Shown piece by piece: positions 13,399-24,659 of a stretch of 64,000 bases of DNA. Every line of letters starts with the position of its first letter. Position 1 is the stretch's first letter. This DNA is from Riptortus pedestris (taxonomy: Eukaryota > Arthropoda > Insecta > Hemiptera > Alydidae): NCBI GenBank assembly GCA_019009955.1, contig CM032232.1, positions 75,928,501 to 75,992,500 on the forward strand, written 5' to 3'. A program made the position numbers and the translations under genes. The notes under the pieces are model-generated. The model was not told the DNA's origin and searched no databases. It saw nothing but the letters and a program-made list of their open reading frames with translations.

Positions 13399-13500
13399 AT
13401 GTATTTAGTGGCGAACTCAATAAATAAAACCTTCAGTCCCACTCTAGCTATAATAGGGTGTGAACTTTAGATAATCGTAACCAATTAGGAATAGTAGTAA
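13399..13500 (+). repeat. SINE fragment joined to family A left end
   Basis: The body blocks ATTTAGTGGCGAACTCAATA, CCCACTCTAGCTATAATAGG and TAACCAATTAGGAATAGTAG are present, and the tRNA-like half is missing. The fragment stops exactly where a family A left end (GGTCCGTCTGGCAGAGG) begins at 13501, so one element probably inserted at or truncated the other. Confidence 0.7.
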
Positions 13501-13501
13501 A

Positions 13502-13900
13502 GGTCCGTCTGGCAGAGGCTGCGTAAACTAAGCAGATTTCCCACTTGCTGGTATAAAATAGTTGTGATCTCATATTACAACATATTCCTTATTTCTGTTT
13601 AAAAGAAAACAAATGAGTAGAAGGGATCGGTACGGGGGGAAGGCGGGATACTGAAGGCTATAAACAAGAAAGTACAAACAACTCGCTGATTAATTTTAAT
13701 TTGACTATTTGATTTTTACTATTTATCCTACTTTATACTTTTTAACTGTAAATATTTTGACTATTTATTGAAATTTTGGTATGTATTCTACTGGTAAGCT
13801 TTTAATTTTAATCTGTAAAAATATTTTTCTTCATATATATTCACTGGGATACTAATTTGTATTCTTAAAGTTTTATGTTCTAACTCTAATTCTTGACCTT
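13502..13900 (+). repeat. Family A copy with left end
   Basis: It starts with GTCCGTCTGGCAGAGGCTGC, then GTAAACTAAGCAGATTTCCC, followed by the ACTTGCTGGTATAAAATAG variant of the interior and a GGGGGGAAGGCGGGATACTG block. The right end is not found and homology fades after about 13720. Confidence 0.65.
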
Positions 13901-14292
13901 CAAAATACATATATTTATTATTTTTTAATTAAATGACTTCTTATGCGACGTTTTTAATGGTAAATGTTTGCCAACAGGCACTGATGACGGAGCGTATGCT
14001 CTAAAAGCGCTCTGTCGCATAGAATAAACAACTGTGAAAGAACGAGGCCTTTCTTTTATTACCTGAGAGTTCAATTTAAGTGTAATAATGTCTCGTTTAG
14101 AGTGAATATTTTTTCTCCCAAAATGAAGAGAGTTCACAGAACATTTGTTGAGTATTAATTAATGTTGAAAATTAATGTGGTATACGGTTTTTATGTTATT
14201 TTCATTTTTTGTATTAAAACATTTACCACGTTATATCTAAAAGCACTTATTCATGTAAAACTGGTTAATCTAACGTAATTCAAAGTTAACGT

Positions 14293-14529
14293 CAGGGGCA
14301 CAGGTTAGCCATGCGTGTTAAAGCGTTGCCTTTAATCTCACATGGTAATCCTAGAGTGGCGAGTTCGATTCTTGCCTGGGCAAAGGAAATTATTTAGTGA
14401 CGAAATTCATTAAATAACATCCTACGTCCCACTCTGGCTAGAACAGGGTGGTAACCTGTAGATAACCCGTCCCAATGAGCCTGAGTTGCAAAAAGTGGAC
14501 GTTAATAAATAATAATAATAATAATAATC
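14293..14529 (+). repeat. tRNA-derived SINE, best full-length copy
   Basis: This is the clearest copy of the family. The 5' end is CACAGGTTAGCCATGCGTG, followed by an A-box-like TGTTAAAGCGTTG. The B-box-like GAGTTCGATTC lies at 14361-14371, then TTGCCTGGGCAA. The unrelated body TTATTTAGTGACGAAATTC and GGTGGTAACCTGTAGATAAC follow, and the tail is (AAT)n. Its length is about 237 bp. The 5' part looks like a type II (Leu/Ser-like) tRNA head, which is inferred from box spacing only. Polymerase III would transcribe such an element, and a LINE partner would supply reverse transcriptase. Confidence 0.88.
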
Positions 14530-15150
14530 TAACGTCTGGTTCGTAAGAGAATTAAAAAAATAAAATTAGTTTGCTCTGAATGGAAATCGTCTTTCATTCA
14601 TTGAACAATGATAAATCCATTCAAATAATTTTCGTTCCTTTTTGTCTCAAGATAAATTTGTCTGAGAGCCACATTCGTTACTTAAGATTGGCTGTCAATA
14701 TAACAAATAATACAAAAATTAATTTATAAATTTAAAGCTAATGGATAAATTTATTAATTTTTTCTCTTTAATAATATCACAAATGACTGGTAAAATATGA
14801 TTCGATATATTACTTACCGTTACATCACATCCATTATCTTTCTTTTACACAATTGACAGCAGTGTAAAAATATCTTGGTCGTTAATAATAACTGAAATAA
14901 ATAATGCCTAATGGTATTACGACATAGATGAACGCGGCTCAAGGCTACACGGGGCGACAGGTCCGACCAGTAGGATAAACATATGGTGAAGTCTGAAAGG
15001 TCCTTAATAGAAACGTCACAGCTTATTACATTAGTCCTATAGTCTTCCAAGCATAAAGAACCAAATCAGCCCAAAACCTTGTTTTTACCACATTTCCCAA
15101 TGGGGAAATCAGCTATTGAGGTTGTACTCATGGTGAGACTATCGAAAACT

Positions 15151-15152
15151 CA

Positions 15153-15246
<94 letters not shown>
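15151..15246. repeat. Compound (CT)n(AT)n microsatellite
   Basis: A CT run (15151 to about 15197) passes without a spacer into an AT run (to 15246). The same order occurs at 22845-22927. It creates spurious low-complexity open frames that were not annotated. Confidence 0.95.
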
Positions 15247-15247
<1 letters not shown>

Positions 15248-16559
15248 TTATCTATTACCTCTCCAGCCGGGTTAAAATTTGGTTTTCATCGTTACCAAAC
15301 TCGTTTTATATCCGTTTTATGTAAAACTAAAGATCAAGTTCTTTAACGGATAGAATTGGACTGTGGAGAGGGCGGTTTAGAGAGGGAATTTCGAAAATTC
15401 TTAATATATCAGTTATTATGCGTTGGATCTAAAAATTGTGTAGAACCAACCTTATTGCAAATTTAATGGTCTATAAATGTTGTTTTATTTATTTTTTCTG
15501 TGTCATGAATGTTAACTGAGATGTTTGACTTTTTTTTAGTTTTCAGCCTTCATTAAATCCCCACTCGTACTAATGTCATATTAACAATAAGAAGCTTTTA
15601 TACCATGAACCACTTTATTTGAAGCTTAAATACCAAATATTGTTTTCATAGTACATTTACTGCGTGAGGTGCATACTTATACGTTATTATAACGTCATCA
15701 GTTTAAATTTCATGTTCCTCTCTCTAAAATATTTATTTTATCCATACCACACTCAATATTTAACTGATTCAGGCACACCAAAGATCATACGAGTTAATAG
15801 CTGTAATCGAACCTGGAATAGCGTGGTTGTTGAAAGGGGGATTCAAAAATTCAAAATAACTCAGTTATATTGAGTCGGATCGTCCAATGTTATAGAATCA
15901 ATCTTGTGAAGCTATTGAAGCTCTACAACTCATGCGCAACTCAAATATTAAGAGTTATTTATATTGCTGATTTTAGCCTTCATTAACCATTTACTTACCC
16001 CCCCCCCATTGAAATAGAGAGTATGAGATGAAATGGGATTACAAGTGTACCTGCACGTTGGAAATCTCCTATTTTACGCAGGGACTGCATTTTATCTCCG
16101 CTAAATCGCATCGAAAAACTGTATAGAACAATCTTACAAATTAATTGTCCTATAAATGTTGTTATTTATGTTTTTTTTTTATTATCTTGATTTCTAACCG
16201 AGATATTTGTATTTTTTAGTGTTGAGTATTCAATAAACCCCACTCCTACAAATGTCATATTGACAATAAGCTGTTATATCATGAATCGCTTAATTCTAAG
16301 ATTAAACTCCAAATAGTGTCTTCATTTAACTTTTCTTATGCAAGAAACATGCAAATACATGATGTGATAAGATCATCAATTAAAATATTCCATTTTTGAC
16401 TCGAAAATGTATACTTCAACTATACCATAGTTTATATATAACCGTTTCATTCAACTTTAGTGGTCATATTTGTTAAAGGCTGAAATGGGATGAGGGATAG
16501 AGAGTGTTTAGCGGGGGATTCCAAAATTCAAATTATCTCCAATATTATGTCCTTTCTTC

Positions 16560-16735
16560 TAGAGAAGCTGGGAGGTAGAGGAACGAATTAGTCTGGATGT
16601 ACACAGTAGGCCTGTTTTCCTCTACAATACGTTATATTTTCGACAGAGTGTACTTTAAGAGCAACAGCTCCATCTTCAGTGCCTTATTTTGGTGAGCGTT
16701 ACAGAGTACTTGCTTCTACAACGGCTGCCGGGCGA
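16560..16735 (-). repeat. Inserted repeat with CTGAAGA...GAAA hairpin motif
   Basis: This segment does not belong to family A and sits between two of its pieces. On the minus strand it contains CACTGAAGATGGAGC (CTGAAGA at 16673-16679) and CGAAAATATAACG (GAAA at 16638-16641). The sequence between the two motifs can form GGAG/GCTC pairs, though weakly. It is the same kind of motif as at 27187, 35814, 44900, 54026 and 61376. Confidence 0.4.
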
Positions 16736-16982
16736 CTGCCTGAAAATTCAACATATCTCCGTTATTACGAGTCTGATCGAAAAATTGTATAGAATCAATC
16801 TTATTGCTAATGTAATTTTCTATAAATGTTGCTATGTACATGGGTTCTCTATCGTCAATATTAACTGAGATATTTGCATTTTACAGTTTTTAGCCGTGAG
16901 TAAACCCTAACTCCTACTCATGTCACATAAACAATATTCTGTTATATAGTGAAACACTTTTTTTGAATCTTAAATATTAAAT

Positions 16983-18067
16983 GAGGAGGTCTACGTAAAA
17001 AGGGCGTATGACGGTATAAGCCCTTTTTGCGGAGATGGCATTTTTAGATTCCTTGTAGTCTCTTTTATATCTGTACGAAATTTCGTGTTTATATCTCTTT
17101 GATTCACCTTTTACCACCTCTTTGAATGAGCTGGTGTTTAGCCTGCTTTCTGCTATTGTGATTCGTAAACATTCTAAATTGAGTGCTGTGTAAATTGTGA
17201 GGTTGTTTCGTTTGTTGCTGTGCTTTTTAAAATGAGCAATTTGGAGGAAGTTATTAGTGATGAGAGTATTTTCAAAACTTTGAAGAAAAAAAGGAAAAAT
17301 GAATCTTTTTATGATCGCATAAACAATAAGAAACGATGTTCGGATGAATCGTATACTTCAATAGAAGGTAGGATGGATACTAAGAACTTTACCTCGAAAT
17401 TGAACTGTAAGTAAACCTGTGGAATTAAAGTTACTCCAAATGAGCACGAGAATTTGTTTGATCATTTTTATGGTTGTGATAAAGTACACCAAAACTCACT
17501 TCTTGCGGGATACCTTATAGTGCTTCCACTCACTGTGTACCCGCACAAAAACATAGAGACATACTGTGCAACTATCCATTAAAATGCAGCGGAACTCCTA
17601 TTAATGTTTGTCTCAAATGTTTACTCAGCCTTTACCAAACTTCAGGGAAAGCCTTCGTGTCATTCAGGGAAAAGTACTTTCTGGTAGCAATTTCACTGAG
17701 AAAAGAGGATCCTATACTGTAACGTTTCTTATACAGTACTATTTTATTAAAAAACTAACTTTCAACATATAGCTGTAAATGTGTTTTTATTTTAGTTCTT
17801 ATTCAATATTATCAGATTACTTGGCAATGTCTATGCAATAAGGGCGTATGTAAGGTTATATTTAAAGGAGTTTATTTAATATTTTTAACGATTTTTTTTT
17901 TTAGATTTCTGCATAAATTAGATCACCAAAAACTGAACATAATTTCATTAATGGAAGTTCAAGTTGCAAAAATTTTAGGTTAGAAGATGTATACAAGTGA
18001 AATTTTGCACTCACAATATCTCAATACTAGGTTTTCAGTTATCAGCCCTTTGTACGTAGACCTCCTC
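16983..18067 (+). mobile_element. TIR DNA transposon, 1,085 bp, 23-bp TIRs, AAAT target duplication
   Basis: The left end at 16983-17005 begins GAGGAGGTCTACGT. The right end at 18045-18067 is its reverse complement over 23 bp with one mismatch. The tetranucleotide AAAT lies directly outside both ends (16979-16982 and 18068-18071). Joining the flanks gives CTTAAATATT AAAT AATGCTCTCAT, which aligns with uninterrupted family A copies at 15624-15649 (CTTAAATACCAAATATTG) and 63179 onward, so the insertion site is confirmed within the window. The block AAGGGCGTATG occurs inside both the left (17001) and right (about 17840) subterminal regions, and the left end has an AAAAAGGGC/GCCCTTTTT inverted repeat. 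It carries one broken gene. A 4-bp AT-rich duplication and GAG termini would suit the Sola superfamily, but this is a hypothesis. Confidence 0.85.
17232..17730 (+). pseudogene. Broken transposon gene of an insect-type Cys-rich protein family
   Basis: The ATG at 17232 opens a basic N-terminus (MSNLEEVISDESIFKTL, KKKRKNESFYDRINNKKRC) and runs to a TAA at 17412-17414. The same frame then continues as CGIKVTPNEHENLFDHFYGC (17418-17477) until a second in-frame stop at 17580. Another frame resumes with INVCLKCLLSLYQTSGKAF (about 17600-17656). Together this resembles the start of a widespread, uncharacterised insect family: a basic KR-rich segment, a PC..C(x)KC region, a [FW]xxx[YW]xLG-like helix, then VCKxFFLxTLxIS. 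The residues are recalled by pattern, not by search. The GTAAGT at 17407-17412 looks like a splice donor, but continuation of the homology through it argues for a premature stop in an intronless gene. The catalytic part is missing, so this is a deleted, non-autonomous copy. Confidence 0.55.
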
Positions 18068-18737
18068 AAATAATGCTCTCATTGATCTTTTACTTTTTAA
18101 GATAAATGCAAATACGTGGGAAATGTGCTTAGTTAAAGCAGTACAGAATTTTTTTAAGTTGGGGTGGTCATTTTTGATTTTGTGAATCTATCAGCTTAAA
18201 TCTTGCTTTATTGGAAAGTTAACACCACGGGCATTAACCCTTCGTTAGTTATTTTACTAGAACCTGTATTAATTCTAGTTCAAGAAAACTTGTAACAGTC
18301 ATTCAGGTATTGCAGCCAGCAACCTGTTGGAGGACTTGTTTTATAAGTGGGGTTGCTGTAGGTGACCCCGAAGCGTCTCATAATTAAATTACCATCTTGG
18401 GTTCAATTCACTCTATAATTTTACAGTGTGCAATTTTAAGATTGCAAACTTCAACATATGCACCTGCCAACGCTGATGATAGCTAACGGGGAACTCTACA
18501 CGACACGAATCACAAGAAGACTGCACCTGCAGAAAGATTAATCTTCCCAACGTGCAATTACCTTCGTCAAATTGATTAAGAAACTTTTGTTGATTAATAA
18601 AAATAGAAAATTATGAAAAACGTGATAGTTCTACTGTGGCAATGAAAGGATTGTTTTAAACGTTTTGATTTGTTTTGAAATGACGGCCCACAATTGTATT
18701 TATATCTTTCCAAGCTTGTTTCTCGAATAACAAAAAA

Positions 18738-19641
18738 GTCTGTCACGCAGGTGCTGCGTAAACTAAGCAGATTTACCGCGTGCAGTTTAACAATAGATAA
18801 ATCTACATACCGGTAACGCAACACCACTGTGAATATTAAGTGAATAAATACAAAAGATAATAAGAAACCTCTCGACGGAAAGCATCTGAAATGTAAACAA
18901 ACAGTTCTGCCATCTTCTTACCGGAAAGAAAACAATTCCTGTAATATTGCTGAATAAAACGTATTAATTTGATTGAAAAATAATTACTATATCTAGTACA
19001 GTAATTTATAATGATTGAGAATAATTTTTATCTTAATCAACAAAAAGTAGTCCAAAAACTTAAGAAGGGGGGGAGGGGTCACCAGTACATATTTGCATGT
19101 ATCTCTTATAATAAATGTCTCTTGAAAACTATATTTGGTATTTAAGCTTCGAATGATGTGGTTTAATACATAACCAAGTATTGTTTATGTAACATTAATA
19201 GAAGTGGGGGTTTGCTGAAGGCTGAAAACTGAAAAACGCAAATATCTCGGTTAATATTCAAGATAGGGAATAAATGTGTATAACATTATTTATAGAAATT
19301 TAATTTCCTATAAGATTGGTTCTATACAGTTTTTCGATCGGACTTATAGTAACGGAGATATTTCGAATTGTCTAAATTCTCCCTCTCCCCCTGGTCTGAT
19401 TTCAGTCATTAACGAACTTGATCTTTCTTTTTACAAAGAACAACTAAATATCGAGTTTGGTAATGATTAAACAATAGTAGCGACCGCTAGAGCGGTAACA
19501 GACAAATATATATACGGTTTTGGACGGACCTCATTTTCGTCATCTCCTAGGTAGGATCGATGGACATTTGAAAAAAAAAATCGAAAATCGCGTCATGTGC
19601 ACAACCTCAATAGCTGATTTCCCTTAGGGGAAATCTGCTAA
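18738..19641 (+). repeat. Family A copy with both ends, internally expanded
   Basis: The left end is GTCTGTCACGCAGGTGCTGC, followed by GTAAACTAAGCAGATTTACC. The interior includes GTGGGGGTTTGCTGAAGGC, a small palindrome ACCGCTAGAGCGGT (19483-19496) and CTCCTAGGTAGGATCGATGG. The right end is AGCTGATTTCCCTTAGGGG, then AAATCTGCTAA. About 250 bp near 18840-19080 is not shared with the copy at 35956 and may be an insertion. The small open frame at 19276-19470 is repeat sequence, not a gene. Confidence 0.75.
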
Positions 19642-20030
19642 ATGTCCTTCAAGAAAGGGCTGCGTAAACTCAACGAATTCCCTACTTGCTGGTATGACAC
19701 AATAGTGATTTTCCTTCACCATATATTCTCTATTTCTATGTAAAAATGAGTAAAAGTGGCGATTTACTGAACAACAAAAGAAAAAAAAATTACAAATTAC
19801 ACTCTAAATAATTGAGTTACGACAAATATATAGAACAGCAATTGTAGGACATCAACAATATAGCAAAGTTGGTTCTATAACTTCATTCGACCTGAATAGT
19901 AGTATTCCCTCCTTTGTCCCTCCCCCCCAACCACCCCCTATTCCTGGCCCAATTTAAGCCATTTACGAATATGATTTTTGGTGTTTAATAAAACGTTTAA
20001 ATCAAATAAACATTTTTGAATACATTGAAA
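19642..20030 (+). repeat. Second family A copy, head-to-tail with the previous one
   Basis: It begins within a few bases of the CTGCTAA end of the previous copy with a degenerate left end (TCCTTCAAGAAAGGGCTGCG, then TAAACTCAACGAATTCCC). The interior includes AGTTGGTTCTATAACTTCAT and a C-rich block near 19920-19935. The right end is not seen. Confidence 0.65.
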
Positions 20031-21119
20031 CATTACTAATAAAATTATTAAAACATTAGTAATGTTTAACATATTACATTACTAATATTTTGAATATTAT
20101 TTTCTTTTACGATTTTTTTTTTTTTAATTTTGTTTGGAATGACAAAAATTATCGATAAATCTGTTTTTGCAAATAGCATATATATATTTTTTATTCTTTT
20201 CTTCTGGTTTCGTTTATATTTAATTTTTCATTTTACTAATGTTTTGCTTATTATTTTACTAATATGAAATGTTATAAATCTGAGGAGTAAAAAAGTCCAC
20301 TTGGACCCTTGTCAATACTCACTAATACTGCGAGATAATGGCAACGTCCATTGAGATTCATTTCAAGCCAATCTATTCTCAGCCAAGAATATATCTCTTC
20401 CACTTGTAAATCGACTAACGCAGTAGATTTCGACAATACCCTGACATTTTTACATTAGCCATCCATGTACGGAGAGCATAATCTCCTTGGAGCCCATTAA
20501 AATTCAACAGGTAAACTCTAATCTCAATAATTGCACTCCATTACTTCTCAGTTCACGCGTCCACAGATGTGGAGGGGGAATAAATAAAAAGGAGAAAAAA
20601 AAAAAAAAAGGTGTATCCCATTGACAAAAGACGTTGCGGGGGACAGACAATGGTCGGTAATTAATTCGATTTAACATAAGTTAACCTTCAACCCCGTGCT
20701 AACAAAGCGAACATCTGTTGTAGAGAACAAAGGATGGAGACCTGTGTAAATTAGTAATTTAAGTACTACCCCACCGATCCTCTGCAATATGATTGATGGT
20801 TACTAAATGAGATTAAAAACAGATTAGGAATCAGGTGGGGACCTCTCGTATCCCCACAACTTATCCTTTTAATAAATCTGCTGATTATCACTTCAGCCGT
20901 GACATTGATTACTTGGCTTTTTTCTTTTCGTGTTCCTTTTTTCCTTACCCCGATGATTTATGAAAGAATAAGTTTCATTCATTCTTGGAATAATAATGAT
21001 GAATCTGGTCCATGTATTTATAAATGATAATAAATCAATTAGTCCTGTGAAAGAAATTAGGAGTTCTTCACTCTTTTTTCCAGTCTCGAGATCTGTCTCT
21101 CACTCACTCACTCACTCTC

Positions 21120-21123
<4 letters not shown>
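20031..21123. other. Non-coding stretch
   Basis: It contains AT-rich sequence with a short direct motif around ACATTACTAAT (20028-20092), a poly-A tract at about 20595 and moderately GC-rich DNA at 20290-20880. No open frame, RNA gene or local repeat family member was recognised. Confidence 0.4.

Positions 21124-21176
<53 letters not shown>
21124..21176. repeat. (AT)n microsatellite next to CT/CACT-rich tract
   Basis: An AT run of about 24 units follows TCACTCACTCACTCTCTGTG. It is part of the same CT-then-AT pattern seen at 15151 and 22845. Confidence 0.9.
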
Positions 21177-21178
<2 letters not shown>

Positions 21179-21417
21179 CTATCTAAGGTACCCGTTTTCG
21201 CCCGGGAAATCGATTGAGGCTGAATGATGATGGTATTTATTTTTTGGCAAGGCATCACTTTGACCAATATTTTTACCTTTCCCCATCTCAGTATTTAGAG
21301 CTTATAAGTGAGTACCCTGTGGTACTGTGTTAATAATAAAAGTATTTGTTATGTAAGGCTTCACTATTTACAATATTTTTATATTAGCAGTCTCCTATTC
21401 ATTTAGTTTTTTCGATA

Positions 21418-22310
21418 ACATAACTAGCTTTACCCTGCGCGCGTTGCAACGCCATCAACTAAAATACTAAATTACGATAAAGATGTATATAAATAAAGTT
21501 ACTCTAAATATCAAATTAAACATCTTTTGTTCGCCCAAAAAAACAATAGGAAATGAAATATGACGATTTTCATTTCATGCCTCCCTCCTGTTCATTCCTA
21601 AAAATGTTAGTAAAGCTTATAGTCAAATCTACAGAGTTTCCTTGATTTAGTCTTTCATGCCCTATAACATTGTTTACCCCTTCTATAGTTTTTCGAGTAT
21701 ACCTCATTTAGACTTGGTTATATGGCAAAAGAGCATATAACAAAAATTACTTTAAATAACTAAATAAACAACATTTGTTATGTGCATAATTGCCGAAAAA
21801 TCAATAGGAAACGAAATATCGCTATTTTTAATTCCAGACCTCCCTCATTACCCCCACTCCTGTCCATACCTTGAAAATTTAAAATAGCTTATAATCAGGA
21901 AGGTGTTAATACCAAATTACATACGGAGTTTCGTTTAGTTCAGTTGAGTCTTTTACGCCATATAAAATTGTTGACTCCCACTATAGTTTTAGCGTATTAC
22001 TCATTTATACTTCGGTATACGACAAAAGGGTATATTACAAAAATTACTTTAAATTACAAATTAACAAATTTTGCTATGTGAATATTTGCCGAAAAACCAA
22101 TAAGAGACGAATTATCGCTATTTTTAATTTCAGGCCTCCCTTATAACCCGAGTGGGTGGTTAGTATTCTCTGTTCGTCTCAGAGAATACTAATATAGCCA
22201 GAAACCTAGCCTGAGTTAGTAGTAATATACATACCAAGTTTCATAAAATTCGGTTCAGCCATTTACGAGCCTATATAGGACATACACACAAACATTCATT
22301 TTACCATATG
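21418..22310 (+). repeat. RTE/SINE-like 3'-end sequence with three internal units
   Basis: The start ACTAGCTTTACCCTGCGCGC and the end ATACCAAGTTTCATAAAATT, CGGTTCAGCCATTTACGAG and ACATACACACAAACATTCAT match the look of a common arthropod retroelement 3' region (TTTACCCGCG at one side, CCAAGTTTCA and GGTTCAGCC at the other). Between them lie three imperfect direct units, each with a block like CCGAAAAATCAATAGGAAACG at about 21533, 21793 and 22089. Unit spacing is roughly 260 to 300 bp. No coding capacity was found. Confidence 0.6.
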
Positions 22311-22840
22311 ATTCATAATCGTAGAATTTATTCTGTATTCTGAACCATGTATGGATACAAGTTCCTTTCCTCAAAAGCCATACAACGCGCAATGATAGCA
22401 GCTGTTTTATGTTCGAATAACAACTACTAAAAGTACTCTTTTGTATGTACGAATGTAAACTGTATATTCATGGAAGAGCTAATAGCTTAAACCACTCACT
22501 CATATCAGGCTAGCAGAATAGAAAGGAAGTCTTCTACCTTCCCTCCCTGTACTCAGTGATGGCAACCAACCTCCCACTCATTTAAGATATCTGTTCTATT
22601 TATATTAAATTATGTTAATAATTCGGATTGCATTAACTTCACAATATGAAAAGCGTAAGCTCAACTAGTTTCCTGATTTAATTAAATTAACTATTAAATA
22701 CATTTAAAAGGAAAATGACATTTCTGATTAATTATTGTTTGGGAGAAAGGGGGGGCACGACAAAATACGTTGCTCTTCGTTCAACCTGTTAATGGTTTTA
22801 AAAAATTATTATAGATTTGTGAAGAAATTCAATGAAAGTG

Positions 22841-22844
<4 letters not shown>

Positions 22845-22927
<83 letters not shown>
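22845..22927. repeat. Compound (CT)n(AT)n microsatellite
   Basis: CT repeats (22845 to about 22877) pass directly into AT repeats (to about 22926) and then ACAC. The organisation is the same as at 15151-15246. Confidence 0.95.
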
Positions 22928-22929
<2 letters not shown>

Positions 22930-24659
22930 TAGTCTGTCAGTTGCATCTAATGCATATTTGAAGGTCATAGAATGCAAAAATACATTTTAAAAGTGGGGAG
23001 AGAGAGTGAGAGCGGTTGTCATTGAAATGTTACATGTCATTCATAGAGAAACCAGTGTCTGAATCACAAGACATCGGATTTACTACCTGTTGAGCAATGC
23101 TGTCTGTCGCCATTTTCTCTTCACTTAAATCAAGGTCTTTCGAAAACCTTCATTCACAAAGCAATATTCCTGGCTCCATTCACAATAATGTAATGCTTCA
23201 TTCACTACTTTCTGTGCACTGAACTCTCACTCGGGAAGGTGCGCACTGAAGGTTTCGTTGACCCCCAAAGAAGTATATTGTTTAGAATTCATTTTCCCAT
23301 ACCCTATTAAGACATTTTAAGGGAAGGCAATATTTCTATAATTAAAAAAAATAATCAGCTGTCCACTAGTGTCGATTTTCTAAACTTCAAAATGGTCTTG
23401 TCAGAATATTATAAATATTCATTATTTTTATCTACTATACTACAGTTTATTTCATACGCAGAGTGACGGGGCTTAAAACTTACAAATCTTGCCTTGCTAT
23501 AAAGGACCATTGGCAGAAAGAAAAATACAAAAATAGGCATTAAATAATGAAGTAAATAGGTTTAATAAATTTGGAGTTATTCATTCCAGCCAAGGAGCTT
23601 AACAGTTAGCCAAAGAGCTAATAAGCTTACAAATTATTTACAGTTTAATCTGAGATAAAGTAAATTAAATTATAGTTTGTGGTAAACCACTAATTCTGAA
23701 TATACTGTTTCGTAGATATGTTTTTTTTTTCTTCGTTTTGTAAATAGTGATTTTATTATGATATAGTTATCTCTTATTCAGTTCTGACCATATTTGTGCT
23801 TTCCCTTTGCTTATTCTGTTTTCCCTCCGTTTTTCTAACCCGAACTATTGCATTTCCCTCACTGCAACCATGCAGATACATAAGTCAATTTGGAAAAAAA
23901 CAAACAAGAAATAAATAAATAGAAACAGGTTATTGGACAAAACAACTCAATGAGGCCCAACAACGGCGGCCAAAGATTATATTTTATTAACCCCTACTAT
24001 TTTTAACCCGCCCAATCATAAAAAAAACTATATTACTATACATCACAAAATCAATGAGGTTATACGACTACAGAAAGTTAACAGCAGTGTCTGAAAATAC
24101 TAAATTTATTGTTGTACCAAACGAGGGAACAATAAAAGATGGAAAGGTATTAAAGTCAGCTAGGCCCGTATGGCCAAGGTAATAAATATATTTGAAGACC
24201 TACCAAAGGAATTCTAGGCTCTTCCCCTTACTAGTTCTTGGGGGATTAAGGGCTGCTCAATGCTCCGGCAGTGGCTCAACGTGGAATTTTATGGAGACTT
24301 GACTTATAAAATAAGATAACTTTTATCATATCTAATGGCTACATTTGAAGGACTCGGAAGTAGAGTATGACAGCTGATAAGAGTTGAGATAATAAGGAAA
24401 AAAGTTAGTTACGTTTCAGGTTCGCTTAAGAAGTTCTTGGATCATCATTAGACGTTTATCAAAAATATCGCAGTTACATATTTGGCTGCTAAGCGTCAAA
24501 TGGTATCAACCCTACTAGTCTAGGAGAGACGAGCACTAAGAGAGAAATATGGAGAACTCAGAAAACATGGACCTGATGGAGCCAGATATCATTTGAGTTG
24601 GCAAGAAGACAAATTCCGCTAGTTAGGACTCATCAAAAGGATGGATTTCAAAATGATGT
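22928..24659. other. Non-coding stretch
   Basis: No gene or family member was recognised. It has a short local duplication around CCAAGGAGCTTAACAGTTAG and CCAAAGAGCTAATAAGCTTA (23591-23630). The rest is plain AT-rich DNA. Confidence 0.4.

Larger units (their letters stand above)
15340..18160 (-). repeat. Family A array, minus orientation, interrupted by a DNA transposon
   Basis: Several reversed family A pieces lie in series. Each has a G-rich block, then TCAAAATATCTCCGTTATT-like, TTGTATAGAATCAATCTTAT-like, CCCCACTCCTAC-like and AGCTTAAATACCAAATATTG-like segments, at about 15360-15650, 15830-16320, 16480-16560 and 16736-16982. The last piece is interrupted at 16983-18067 by a TIR transposon and resumes at 18068. 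It ends near 18160 in CGTGGGAAATGTGCTTAG, the reversed left end. The block at 16560-16735 is a further insertion. The serial arrangement may come from tandem insertion or local duplication. Confidence 0.75.

Noticed and set aside
15079..15324. Open frame with Leu-Ser then Tyr-Ile repeats
   Set aside because: It arises from the compound (CT)n(AT)n tract. The same applies to 20996-21217, 22735-22932 and 44122-44310.
19276..19470. 64-codon open frame near the ACCGCT palindrome
   Set aside because: It lies wholly in the family A interior; equivalent positions in other copies contain stops.
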